From a virus, in IMG/VR virus record IMGVR_UViG_3300026478_000749, positions 1-64,000 of that record: a stretch of 64,000 bases of DNA; one strand, written 5' to 3'. A model generated the notes under the pieces. That model saw nothing but the letters and a program-made list of their open reading frames with translations. It was not told the origin of the DNA and searched no databases. This document shows positions 34,701 through 42,385 of this stretch, piece after piece (the stretch's first letter is position 1; each line of letters opens with the position of its first letter). A program made the position numbers and the translations under genes.

Positions 34701-37573
34701 CTGGAATGACCAGCACAATAACTGGGGCGACTTATAATAGTAATAGCTACGTGGGATTATATCCATTTTACCATGGTATATATTCTCAGATTGTTAATGG
34801 GTATAGTTTTTATAATCCATCTGGTTTTACAAAAACAAGTGCTAACGCTTCCAATGCCGCAAACCAATATTCTGCTGCAGTAGCATCAGGAATGACCAAG
34901 TTTGTTATTTCAAAACCAACATCAACATCTGGTTATACCTTTACGTGCTTAGTTGATAATTCTATATTTTCTCCTGACGATGTTCGTTATACCGTTTTAC
35001 CTTCATTTAATGGAGGTCAAATAAATGACTTAATCAATAACTTTAACACACTAACACAAGATTCATTTAGACTTATTTATGACTCAAATAATCTAAATAA
35101 TAACCCATCATATAGCACAGCATATTTCCCAACGTATGGCGAAAGATTTGAAAATATTTCTGGCGAATACACATTAAACGGTAACAAAAAACGTGTAATG
35201 GATTTAATTGCGGTCTTTAGTCCTGAAATATTAGACGAGTTTGAAAAAATGTTTATTGATTTTGCGTCATTAGATCTTGACTTAGATACAGTAAAAAAAG
35301 AAATTGACTATAGTTCTTTCCAAAGCTTTTTAAAAGAAATTACCAGTATATCTAAAAATGGTATTAATTTTAATTCTAGTGGTTACGAAGTAAAGATAAA
35401 AGAAAACCAAACAAAAAAGTTAGAAGATTTAACCAATCAACTATTAGATAATAAAGCTTTGGATATTTTAACAATTGGTAATCCTAGACAAATTGATGAC
35501 TATGTAATTCGTGGATATATTGGAAGATCAAAGACATATCGTCTAAATGAATATAATGCTTCTCAGTTAACCCCACAAAACCAAAAATTAATTGAATTAT
35601 ATATTGGCCAAAATATCACAGGTGCAACATATAGTGGCATTAGTTCTAATCTATACCATCACTTTTTTCAAATAAGCGATATTGAGGTTACACCTGAAAA
35701 TATATATGCACATAGAGAGTTAGCAAGAATTTATGCTGGATGGGTTAAAGATCAAATTGTAAACACTCCAGGATTTTCGCCAAACTACACAAATTTTAAA
35801 ACCTATATAGAATCTAGCATATTCCGTCCACAGGTAAACAGATTAAATGATTTTTTAAATAATCTTACCAGAAAATTTTCAGCTTTAAAAGAAGAGCCGA
35901 TTGAAGGAAGAGTCACAATATATCATGGTTTTAACGAAACAAAAACAACATTACTAGACTTATATCAATTTTTTAAATCTTTTAATGATAAATGGATTTC
36001 TGGTAACGCTATTGGGCAAAGGAGCCTTATGGAAGAATTTTTATTTTTAGATAGAGCTAATAGAGACATTGGGAATGAGGCATACATAAGCCTCGAACGT
36101 TTGATTTCTTTAGCGGACGAAAAAAATATTAAAATAGATTTATATAGTGCAGTTTCATTGTTAATTCAAGGTACAAACTTTGACTTAAGACCGTTACCGG
36201 CATATGTGAATTTCTATGGAACTAATTCAACCAATAAGAAAAAAATACTACCTTCTAAAAGTATTGCTCGTACATTATTTGGAACTCACTTAGATGTGGA
36301 CTACCAAGAATCATCACCAAAAATTATACTTCAGTATATTAACAAGACGTCTCAATATCTAGATATGTCTAAAGTTAGTAAAGAATATAAATTTAAAAAT
36401 GATGGGTTTGATATTAAAAATCCAAACAACAATCCGTTATTGATTGAGCCCAAAATATTCATGGATACTGATTTATCAAAATCAAATAGAGTGGTTTCAT
36501 TTGAGATAAATTTTGGAGATCAAGCACAAAATATATTTAAAAATATTTCTCTTGACCAAAGCACATACAAGAATACAACAGAAAGCGCTTTAGCACAAGA
36601 AAGGCTAGCAAGGTCACAAGGTGGAGGAGGTAGTCATTCTGTTGATATAGGTTTATTTGATATTTACAAAACTGCTTCTTATCAATGTAGTGTTACCTGT
36701 ATGGGTAATGCTATGATACAGCCAACAATGTATTTTTATTTGGCTAATGTCCCAATGTTTACAGGGACTTATTTGGTTTTTGATGTGAGCCACGCAATCA
36801 AACAGGGGACGTTTGAAACAACATTTACAGGTGTTAGAATTTCTAATAGTTCACTACCGTCATTAGAAAGTACATTTATGTCTAGTTATAGACCTTTGTT
36901 TAGTAGAATACTTTCAGCAGCGGTTAAGAAAAAACAACAAACAGCTCAAGCTCAAACAACTGCTAAATCAATTACAACTGCAGATAATAAAACCTTTACA
37001 ATTGATCCCGGCGCCCCAGCAAGAGGAGAAGATTTAAATAATATCAATAAAGCGTCAGGTTTTATATTTGGCGATTTAATCCCATATAATGGTCAATTGA
37101 TAAATGGTAAACCAGAGCAGTATATTCAATCTATTAATTACAAGAACGAAAATTGGTTAAGAGCGAGGGTTTGCGTTCTTGGTTCAGGTAAGTATACACC
37201 AATTAAAAACGGATCTCCAGCAGAATTATCTTTAGTTAGTGGGTGGAAAGCATATCCTAATAAACTTGTTAAGTTAGCAGATATCGGTGCGTTGTATGAA
37301 TATTATTCTATAAGAGCAAATGTAACAAACGCAAATAAAGAAATTCTTTTTGATTGGGATACTGTTTTCTATGTTCCTAAGTCGGACACTACATATACAC
37401 TTGAAACAAACGTTAATCCAAATGACGGTAGATTTGATGGCCCAGTTCATAGCGGTCCAAGTATAGATGACCCCACATATGCTCAATATGGGGTTGCTCT
37501 TAGCCCTAGTTTAATGAGAAAATTAAGACTGGTTGAGGGAGATGTTTTATATTTAAGACACGTAAGGAAATAA
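31757..37573 (+). CDS. Giant baseplate hub protein (gp5/gp27 position)
   Basis: A 1938-residue protein, directly after the gp53-like gene as T4 gene 5 follows 53. The N-terminal domain (about 100-235: SINITVKGANNIPQVGINFIDVRGK, FFHQPWPIFYLTIKGYYGKAIRYRLQLVDFKSKF) is beta-rich. A late domain (about 1635-1700: SYQCSVTCMGNAMIQPTMYFYL, VPMFTGTYLVFDVSHAIKQG, FETTFTGVRISN) looks like the closing part of hub proteins of the gpD/gp27 type ('GNP...PGxxV...F-x-G-x-Y-x-V-x-x-V-x-H-x-I-x-x-G-x-F-x-T'). The far C-terminus (YGVALSPSLMRKLRLVEGDVLYL) could be a small barrel of uncertain role. No lysozyme motif like that in T4 gp5 was recognised. A hub role is inferred. Confidence 0.75.
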   Translation: MANNQLNQNENILVLVDQQNIVHIDPNTVVSSSGDLQPRFVDHENLVMYANLEADLVPRSVLYSESQTNTLTSVAQGKFNLLRNSDPKNEFENNFDTNWTETFVSNNNIATSRTTGEGVHYDPTAQTFGIDSINITVKGANNIPQVGINFIDVRGKTLFDAPDNSPYKAFFHQPWPIFYLTIKGYYGKAIRYRLQLVDFKSKFNGSNGNFEIATKFVGSSYAFLNDILLQNIINAPFMYMVEKPEPFRVNEKTGFVEKKISKTTKGYAILKSVYNEYIAKGYIDKDFPVKTLRDLLMTATALDTIIEKALFSETIEPDVLSDVAQYDKSLDKFEKAIISWGNRYLSADNPPYSQTLRFPGSSVDTTVNYYRLNKPTNDSSKVTSGPLNFDIVTGTTTNNSLASIIKFYTDDLENNKAFGSKPKAKLQNGIETQTISLDTVKNIKDFYEIKDSQILVSNEKLVNYIKSIQATFIKKRDAVENEVENKMNVVIQDKKVGFGFKPTIRNIFAVILANADTYIRLMKDVHNKSIQKSDLRKKELSGYTSNDKNEIVYPWPEVKKNGRDDKPTFFYPADPEIIGLTKGNNYNIWPEVEFVETYNSVAVKRVDTGTGKEVSPGEITFVFDDDKETRETFNVSSLLKIAVPSPYIDKSLSNILYEIYERAQLITSLESFDYGKGLDEIVENEFKNISGATQGDLEIRALLSTRIKSITDLTNNLEKFAEKERFPYFQDGLTTVEYIRGLLDSDFKIEHYTKSVQESGTKSNEFEKLQSALDSFVIPEYRTKEFPFNSELYGSYVASNLLSNTFGVGSSIGYKGIFKVNENSNFISSPINPKAWVNSSYHKNMFSSQIKYDNFTRNLLNTPYFHKQLYDDFMKGGVEGRYVGSAYILLNSLPYKDLDDVLDFDGKKTFMFALLKEVGATHYIPHHLILRWGAQYHRYKKYLTDGIDIISGITIPINAATFFDNATNASFNLSGNTTPDQTGMTSTITGATYNSNSYVGLYPFYHGIYSQIVNGYSFYNPSGFTKTSANASNAANQYSAAVASGMTKFVISKPTSTSGYTFTCLVDNSIFSPDDVRYTVLPSFNGGQINDLINNFNTLTQDSFRLIYDSNNLNNNPSYSTAYFPTYGERFENISGEYTLNGNKKRVMDLIAVFSPEILDEFEKMFIDFASLDLDLDTVKKEIDYSSFQSFLKEITSISKNGINFNSSGYEVKIKENQTKKLEDLTNQLLDNKALDILTIGNPRQIDDYVIRGYIGRSKTYRLNEYNASQLTPQNQKLIELYIGQNITGATYSGISSNLYHHFFQISDIEVTPENIYAHRELARIYAGWVKDQIVNTPGFSPNYTNFKTYIESSIFRPQVNRLNDFLNNLTRKFSALKEEPIEGRVTIYHGFNETKTTLLDLYQFFKSFNDKWISGNAIGQRSLMEEFLFLDRANRDIGNEAYISLERLISLADEKNIKIDLYSAVSLLIQGTNFDLRPLPAYVNFYGTNSTNKKKILPSKSIARTLFGTHLDVDYQESSPKIILQYINKTSQYLDMSKVSKEYKFKNDGFDIKNPNNNPLLIEPKIFMDTDLSKSNRVVSFEINFGDQAQNIFKNISLDQSTYKNTTESALAQERLARSQGGGGSHSVDIGLFDIYKTASYQCSVTCMGNAMIQPTMYFYLANVPMFTGTYLVFDVSHAIKQGTFETTFTGVRISNSSLPSLESTFMSSYRPLFSRILSAAVKKKQQTAQAQTTAKSITTADNKTFTIDPGAPARGEDLNNINKASGFIFGDLIPYNGQLINGKPEQYIQSINYKNENWLRARVCVLGSGKYTPIKNGSPAELSLVSGWKAYPNKLVKLADIGALYEYYSIRANVTNANKEILFDWDTVFYVPKSDTTYTLETNVNPNDGRFDGPVHSGPSIDDPTYAQYGVALSPSLMRKLRLVEGDVLYLRHVRK

Positions 37574-37599
37574 ATCCCGAAAAAACATAAAGATTGTAG

Positions 37600-37607
37600 T
37601 ATTTATA
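37600..37607 (+). promoter_or_regulatory. TATTTATA motif
   Basis: TATTTATA 18 nt before the ATG at 37626, after 26 nt of non-coding DNA following the hub gene. Confidence 0.45.
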
Positions 37608-37625
37608 TGTATACATTTTAACACT

Positions 37626-37823
37626 ATGGAAAAGTTAAATAACGCGGTCAATCAGTTTTTAAACCCAAAGGTTACTAAAGCTGTTTCTAATGACCAAATG
37701 GAAAGAGAAGAATGCGATTTGCAGACTGGTGAATGTTATGTCATCAGATCTAAAGATGGTATTGTTGAAAGAATAAATAAAAAATACATTACCGAAGACG
37801 GTAGACAATTATTACAAGACTAA
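37626..37823 (+). CDS. Small hypothetical protein
   Basis: A 65-residue acidic protein: NNAVNQFLNPKVTKAVSNDQMEREECDLQTGECYVIRSKDGIVERINKKYITEDGRQLLQD. Two Cys in ECDLQTGEC could form a small loop or metal pair. The C-terminal half is a short beta hairpin (GECYVIRSKDGIVERIN). It has the TATTTATA signal upstream and is 4 nt from the next gene, so it is likely a real late gene. Function unknown. Confidence 0.7.
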   Translation: MEKLNNAVNQFLNPKVTKAVSNDQMEREECDLQTGECYVIRSKDGIVERINKKYITEDGRQLLQD

Positions 37824-37827
37824 AACT

Positions 37828-38469
37828 ATGTTAGAACAAAAGCTTTTACAAGAGGTAAATAGATTTAGAGAAATCAATAGAAATGCAACAAAGCATTATA
37901 TTATAAAAGAACAGGCTGAGCCTGCAGCTTTACCTCCAGCAGATGCTCCAGCAGCACCGGATGCTTCAGCTGCACCAGAAATGCCAACCCCAGATGCGGC
38001 CGTTCCAGCTGCACCAGGATTACCCGATAGCCCAGCTATGGGTGAAACAGAAGAGGTGGACGTTACGGATTTGGTTAATATGACCAAAAATATTAAAAAC
38101 GAGCTAGAGACCTCAAAAATGGAAAACGATAGCGTTATCCAGAAAATGGATACTGTGTTCAGCAAATTAGACGACTTAGAGTCTAAATTAAGCAATATGG
38201 ATGCTATCATATCTAAGATTGATCAATTGGGTGCTAGAGTTGAAGAAATGAAGCCACAAACCCCACAAGAGAAATTAGAAATGCGTTCATTGGATTCTTA
38301 TCCATTTAATGAAAAACCACAAGAGTTTTTTGCTCATAAACAAGATGAAATGAGAGCTAGCGGTAAAAATGAATATGTTTTAACAAAAAATGAAATTGAG
38401 AACTATTCAAAAGAAGAACTAGCTGGAAGCTTTAACCCTTATCAAGATGAACAACAACCTAAGTTCTAA
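37828..38469 (+). CDS. Hypothetical protein with Ala/Pro linker and coiled coil
   Basis: A 213-residue protein in three parts: a basic N-terminal helix (LEQKLLQEVNRFREINRNATKHYII), an Ala/Pro/Asp-rich flexible linker (about 30-72), and a heptad-patterned coiled coil (NIKNELETSKMENDSVIQKMDTVFSKLDDLESKLSNMDAIISKIDQLGARVEEM, about 88-142), followed by a polar C-terminus. The layout suits an oligomeric virion scaffold or fibre stalk. The Dps-like gene starts inside its 3' end (23-nt overlap). No family recognised. Confidence 0.75.
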   Translation: MLEQKLLQEVNRFREINRNATKHYIIKEQAEPAALPPADAPAAPDASAAPEMPTPDAAVPAAPGLPDSPAMGETEEVDVTDLVNMTKNIKNELETSKMENDSVIQKMDTVFSKLDDLESKLSNMDAIISKIDQLGARVEEMKPQTPQEKLEMRSLDSYPFNEKPQEFFAHKQDEMRASGKNEYVLTKNEIENYSKEELAGSFNPYQDEQQPKF

Positions 38470-38827
38470 TGTAAATTTCTTTTTAGGACTACAAAATCAG
38501 TTTAAAATATTACACTGGCAAACTAAAGGTTATGCTAGACATAAAGCATTTGGTGAAATTTATGAAACTTTAGATAGTCTTATTGATGAATATGTTGAAA
38601 TTTGTATGGGAAAACATGGTAGATTTATATTAGATAATTCTTCAAACACAATTCAAATGACCAACCTAGCTGATCTCAATATAGTTGAATTTTTACAAAC
38701 TGCAAAAAATAGACTTATAGGTTTTAGCGGTGAATTATCACAAGAAAGAGATACCGATCTTTTAAACCTTAGAGACGAAATGTTAGGTTCATTGAATAAA
38801 TTAGCCTACCTACTCACCCTAGAATAA
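38447..38827 (+). CDS. Dps/ferritin-like phage protein (DUF5856-like)
   Basis: A 126-residue helical protein. FKILHWQTKGYARHKAFGEIYETLDSLIDEYVE (about 19-51) matches the first-helix signature of Dps-type ferritin-like proteins, in which 'HW...G...H..F...Y..L...ID...E' supplies the His/Asp/Glu ligands at the subunit-interface iron site. The rest (VEFLQTAKNRLIGF, DLLNLRDEMLGSLNKLAYLLTLE) forms further helices. It is shorter than Dps (about 165). A role in DNA protection or iron handling is possible but unproven; similar proteins in related phages are uncharacterised. Its start lies 23 nt inside the upstream gene, and a strong terminator follows. Confidence 0.75.
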   Translation: MNNNLSSNVNFFLGLQNQFKILHWQTKGYARHKAFGEIYETLDSLIDEYVEICMGKHGRFILDNSSNTIQMTNLADLNIVEFLQTAKNRLIGFSGELSQERDTDLLNLRDEMLGSLNKLAYLLTLE

Positions 38828-38854
38828 TTTTTAGGTATTTTTTAAAATATTTTT

Positions 38855-38883
38855 AGCCCAGATTTTGTAATCTGGGTTTTTTT
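38855..38883 (+). terminator. Rho-independent terminator after Dps-like gene
   Basis: CCCAGATT (38857-38864) pairs with AATCTGGG (38869-38876) around TTGT. The stem is extended by G-T and A-T pairs and followed by a T run. It separates the late block from the gp32-like gene. Confidence 0.9.
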
Positions 38884-38894
38884 GTTTATATTTT
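38864..38894 (+). promoter_or_regulatory. Bacteroidota-type promoter for gp32-like gene (tentative)
   Basis: TTTG (38864-38867), 19 nt, then TATATTTT (38887-38894), 7 of 8 to TAnnTTTG. The start of transcription would lie about 20 nt before the ATG at 38922. Part of it overlaps the terminator hairpin. Confidence 0.35.
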
Positions 38895-38921
38895 ACTATT
38901 GTCAATTTAAAAACAAATAAT

Positions 38922-39770
38922 ATGAGTACAGTAGATGCAGTACTAGCACAGTACGAAAAAAGCAAACAATCCGCAAGCGGAAACAACAACAGAGTATCTA
39001 GCGAAGAAAGACTTAAAAGGTATTTTACAACAGTATTACCTAAAGGCTCTAAAGGGGAAGAACGCAGAATCAGAATTCTCCCTACAGCAGACGGAACTTC
39101 TCCATTTAAAGAAGCTTATTTCCATGAAATTCAAGTAGATGGAAAATGGGTTAAATTATATGACCCAAAACAAGACGGTAAGCGTTCTCCATTAAATGAG
39201 GTGTATCAGAGTTTAATGAATACTGGTGTTGAATCAGATAAAGAATATGCTCGTCAATATCGTTCTAAGAAGTTCTATATTGTAAAAGTTATCGATCGCG
39301 ATAATGAGCAAGACGGACCAAAGTTTTGGAGATTTAAACACAATTCAAAGCAAGACGGTATTCTAGATAAAATTTTCCCATTATTCCAAAAGAAGGGAGA
39401 TATTACAGATCTACAAACAGGTAGAGATTTAACTTTGTTCTTAACATTAACAAAATCTGGTAATGGTAAAGAATACACAACAATTAACTCTATCATTCCA
39501 GAAGATCCATCACCACTTCACTCAGATGATACGGTGGCAAAAGGTTGGGTTAATGATGAGTTAACTTGGTCTGATGTTTATTCTAAAAAACCAGAAGAAT
39601 ATTTAGAGATGGTTGCAAAAGGTGAAACACCTACTTGGGATTCAGAAGGTAAAAAATGGGTTTCAGGTGCAAGTGGAGAAGATGTGATTGTTGGTAAAAA
39701 ACAAACAGTTTCTACACCAATTGAAGATCCACAAGAAGATGAAGATGCAGATGAAAATCTGCCATTCTAA
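38922..39770 (+). CDS. 32: Single-stranded DNA-binding protein, gp32-like
   Basis: A 282-residue ssDNA-binding protein. The OB-fold region contains EERRIRILPTADGTSPFKEAYFHEI and YRSKKFYIVKVIDRDNEQDGPKFWRFKHNSKQDGILDKIF, matching the T4 gp32 core. The C-terminus is strongly acidic and ends ENLPF, the tail that recruits replication and recombination partners. No Cys is present, so the structural zinc site of T4 gp32 is missing. It heads the replication module, runs directly into uvsX, and lacks the TATTTATA signal; a host-like promoter can be drawn upstream. It coats single strands for the polymerase, UvsX and gp41-like helicase encoded nearby. Confidence 0.92.
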   Translation: MSTVDAVLAQYEKSKQSASGNNNRVSSEERLKRYFTTVLPKGSKGEERRIRILPTADGTSPFKEAYFHEIQVDGKWVKLYDPKQDGKRSPLNEVYQSLMNTGVESDKEYARQYRSKKFYIVKVIDRDNEQDGPKFWRFKHNSKQDGILDKIFPLFQKKGDITDLQTGRDLTLFLTLTKSGNGKEYTTINSIIPEDPSPLHSDDTVAKGWVNDELTWSDVYSKKPEEYLEMVAKGETPTWDSEGKKWVSGASGEDVIVGKKQTVSTPIEDPQEDEDADENLPF

Positions 39771-39776
39771 CCCAAC

Positions 39777-39807
39777 GGGCCGGAGATAACGTCAATGGCC
39801 CATTTTT
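39777..39807 (+). terminator. Hairpin between gp32-like and uvsX genes
   Basis: GGGCC (39777-39781) pairs with GGCCC (39797-39801) around a 15-nt loop, followed by ATTTTT. It is weaker than the other terminators and may act as a partial terminator or an mRNA 3'-end stabiliser for the abundant gp32-like message. Confidence 0.55.
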
Positions 39808-39821
39808 AAAAAATTATTATT

Positions 39822-40853
39822 ATGGCTATAAAAAAACAAAACTTCTCGATTTCACAACTTGCTTCTAAGTATTCAAGTAAAACAACATATAAACCAGATC
39901 GTTTTTTGGATCTTGGCGACGCATTCTTGGATGCGACCGGTCTACCAGGCCCAGCATTAGGTCATATTAATATGTTTCTAGGTCACTCAGATACAGGTAA
40001 AACAACAGCATTACTTGGAGCAGCTGCAGACGGTATTAAAAAAGGTATGTTACCGATTTTCATAATTACGGAGCAGAAGTTTGATTTTGATCATGCTGCA
40101 ATTATGGGTATTCCTGTAACAAAAGATGTCGATCAATCAACAGGTGAAGTAACATATTCTGGTGATTTCATTTTCAGAAACGATTTTGAATATATTGAGC
40201 AGATTACAGATTTTATCAACGAGATGCTTGATTTACAGGAAAAAGGTGAATTACCATATGACTTGTTATTTCTATGGGATTCTGTTGGATCTGTACCATG
40301 TAAGATGACATGGGAAGGTAAAGGCGGAAAGCAACATAATGCGTCTGTTTTATCTGATAAGATTGGTATGGGTATCAACCAAAGAATATCTGGCTCTAGA
40401 AGAGCAGATAAGGCTCATACAAACACTTTGATTATCGTTAACCAACCTTGGGTTGAACTTCCTGATAATCCATTTGGTCAGCCTAAAATCAAAGCTAAGG
40501 GTGGCGAATCTATTTGGTTGAATTCAACATTAGTATTCAGATTTGGTAACGAGAAAAATGCCGGTACAACAAAAATTTCTATCACTAAAAACAAGAGAAC
40601 TGTAACTGTTGCAACAAGAAGCAAAATTACGGTTATGAAAAACCACGTAAATGGTATTCAATTTGGTGATGGTAAAATTATGGTAACACCTCATGGATTT
40701 ATGAGAGCAAAAGAAGCGGCAGAGGAGAAAAAATCTAGAGAGGATTATGTAAAGGACAACTTAGATTATATCAGTTCATTATTCGACGAAAAAGTTGATA
40801 ATGTTGAAGAGCTTAAGTTTGAGCCAATCCCAGAAGAAGAGAACGAAGATTGA
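39822..40853 (+). CDS. uvsX: UvsX-like RecA-family recombinase
   Basis: A 343-residue RecA-fold strand-exchange ATPase. Walker A is GHSDTGKT (about 54-61), followed by PIFIITEQKFDFDHA (catalytic Glu region). Walker B is DLLFLWDSVGSVP, and loop residues lie around KIGMGINQRISGSRRADKAHTNTLIIVNQPW. The C-terminal end is acidic. It pairs ssDNA coated by gp32 with duplex DNA for recombination-dependent replication and repair. It ends in TGA, unlike most genes here, and is 27 nt from the exonuclease gene. Confidence 0.95.
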   Translation: MAIKKQNFSISQLASKYSSKTTYKPDRFLDLGDAFLDATGLPGPALGHINMFLGHSDTGKTTALLGAAADGIKKGMLPIFIITEQKFDFDHAAIMGIPVTKDVDQSTGEVTYSGDFIFRNDFEYIEQITDFINEMLDLQEKGELPYDLLFLWDSVGSVPCKMTWEGKGGKQHNASVLSDKIGMGINQRISGSRRADKAHTNTLIIVNQPWVELPDNPFGQPKIKAKGGESIWLNSTLVFRFGNEKNAGTTKISITKNKRTVTVATRSKITVMKNHVNGIQFGDGKIMVTPHGFMRAKEAAEEKKSREDYVKDNLDYISSLFDEKVDNVEELKFEPIPEEENED

Positions 40854-40880
40854 TTGTTTAACTATTAAAGACTAGACTAA

Positions 40881-41900
40881 ATGTCTAATACATTATTGGT
40901 TGATGGAGATAATCTATTAACCATTGGTTTCTACGGTTTAAAAAACCATTTTTATAAAGGTCAACATATAGGTGGATTGTTTCACTTTATTGACACGCTC
41001 AGAAGATCATTTGAGAATTATCAATTAGATAAGATCTGTGTATTCTGGGATGGTAAAGATGGTCATATATCTAGAAAGAAAATATATCATCACTACAAAG
41101 AGAACAGAAAGTCGAGAACAAGGACTGAAGAAGAAGTCTTCTCATACCAAAGGCAAAGATCTAGGATTAAACAATACTTGGAAGAACTTTATGTTAGACA
41201 AGGTGAATTCGAGTATTGTGAGTCCGATGATTGTATCGCCTACTACACACAAAATTCTCCTAAAGAGAAAAAGATAATCTATTCATCTGATAGGGACTTA
41301 GCACAGCTCGTAAATGAGAATGTTACACTCTATAACCCATCACACAGAAAGGTATACAAGAAGAATGACATAATTGATTATGATCATGAGAATATCTTGA
41401 TCGAAAATGTCAAACTAGTTAAAATCTTATGCGGTGATCCTTCTGATAATATCTTTGGGATTAAAAATATGGGCATCAAAAGATTAATCTCACTTTTCCC
41501 CGATATAAAGGAAAAGGAAATCACTCTAAGTGAGGCGAGAGAAAGGGGTAATCTTTTATTTTCCGAAGACAAAGAGAATAAATTGGTACAGAACTTTTTA
41601 ACTGGGGTCACTAAGCTCGGCGTTTTTGGTGACGAATTTTTTGATATAAACAATAAAATGGTTTGCTTGGATGAACCAATTTTAACTGAAGAAGCCAAAG
41701 AAGGTGTTAATTCTTTAATAAAAGAAAATCTTGATACTGAAGGTCGATCCTATAAAAACACTATGAAAATGATGATGGAAGATGGTATTTTCACTGTTTT
41801 GCCAAAGAGTGATGATGCGTGGATAAAATTTCTAAATCCTTTTCTAAGATTAACTACTAAAGAAAAAAATAAACATACAATTAAATTTAAAATTAAATAA
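40881..41900 (+). CDS. rnh: 5'-3' exonuclease / RNase H (FEN family)
   Basis: A 339-residue FEN-type nuclease like T4 RNase H (305), which removes RNA primers and flaps. Visible metal-site features are LLVDGDNLL (first Asp), CVFWDGKDGHISRKKIYHHYKENRKSR (Asp plus basic arch), YCESDDCIAYYTQ (Glu-Asp-Asp), IYSSDRDLAQLV (SSDxD), and the helix-hairpin-helix region KILCGDPSDNIFGIKNMGIKRLISLF (CGDxSDN). All catalytic carboxylates seem present. It lies between uvsX and the helicase, consistent with lagging-strand processing. Confidence 0.93.
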   Translation: MSNTLLVDGDNLLTIGFYGLKNHFYKGQHIGGLFHFIDTLRRSFENYQLDKICVFWDGKDGHISRKKIYHHYKENRKSRTRTEEEVFSYQRQRSRIKQYLEELYVRQGEFEYCESDDCIAYYTQNSPKEKKIIYSSDRDLAQLVNENVTLYNPSHRKVYKKNDIIDYDHENILIENVKLVKILCGDPSDNIFGIKNMGIKRLISLFPDIKEKEITLSEARERGNLLFSEDKENKLVQNFLTGVTKLGVFGDEFFDINNKMVCLDEPILTEEAKEGVNSLIKENLDTEGRSYKNTMKMMMEDGIFTVLPKSDDAWIKFLNPFLRLTTKEKNKHTIKFKIK

Positions 41901-41912
41901 AAACTAAGACTT

Positions 41913-42356
41913 ATGAACATTCAAGAACAAAACAAGTTTGAATTTTTACTTACACTAGACGGCAACATTATCTGCCAGCGATTTTTTAACGTTAAGGACT
42001 ATAATCCTGATACCAGGAAGTCTATGAATCTGCATTATGAAGTAAAAAATATTTGTGAAGAAATTTCGGAAGATTTGAAAATAAAAAGTTCCGAATACCT
42101 AATCGAAAATCAAGGATTTTTTATGAATAACGATGTTGTGGAAGATCCTAAAGAGATGGAAGAACAGTATTTTTTATTGCAAATTAAGCAAGGTGACGAT
42201 GTATTTATTTCAAGAATATTTGCTGCTCACTATTACCATCCAAAGGTTAGGTATGCTGTGGATATTCGACCAAAGTTGAGAAGAATTTTGGCAGATTTAA
42301 CTGAAGTTTTGTCAGTAAGCGATCCAGAAACGACATATCTTCAGTACGAACTTTAA
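41913..42356 (+). CDS. Hypothetical protein with internal duplication
   Basis: A 147-residue acidic protein built from two similar halves. Residues about 8-60 read FEFLLTLDGNIICQRFFNVKDYNPDTRKSMNLHYEVKNICEEISEDL. Residues about 86-140 read YFLLQIKQGDDVFISRIFAAHYYHPKVRYAVDIRPKLRRILADLTEVL. Both have strand-turn-strand 'I-x-x-R-x-F', 'Y-x-P-x-x-R' and a following helix. Located between the exonuclease and replicative helicase genes, it may be a small replication accessory factor. No known family recognised. Confidence 0.8.
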   Translation: MNIQEQNKFEFLLTLDGNIICQRFFNVKDYNPDTRKSMNLHYEVKNICEEISEDLKIKSSEYLIENQGFFMNNDVVEDPKEMEEQYFLLQIKQGDDVFISRIFAAHYYHPKVRYAVDIRPKLRRILADLTEVLSVSDPETTYLQYEL

Positions 42357-42385
42357 TTTATTTTATTTTATAACTTATATATTTT

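Noticed and set aside
37300-37573. Lysozyme or double-psi-barrel murein-cleaving domain at the end of the hub protein
   Set aside because: YGVALSPSLMRKLRLVEGD looks slightly like such barrels, but catalytic Asp/His motifs are not visible; too weak to list as a domain.
37896-38210. 104-codon minus-strand frame, Ala/Gly-rich C-terminal half
   Set aside because: It mirrors the Ala/Pro linker of the real plus-strand gene; composition explained by that.
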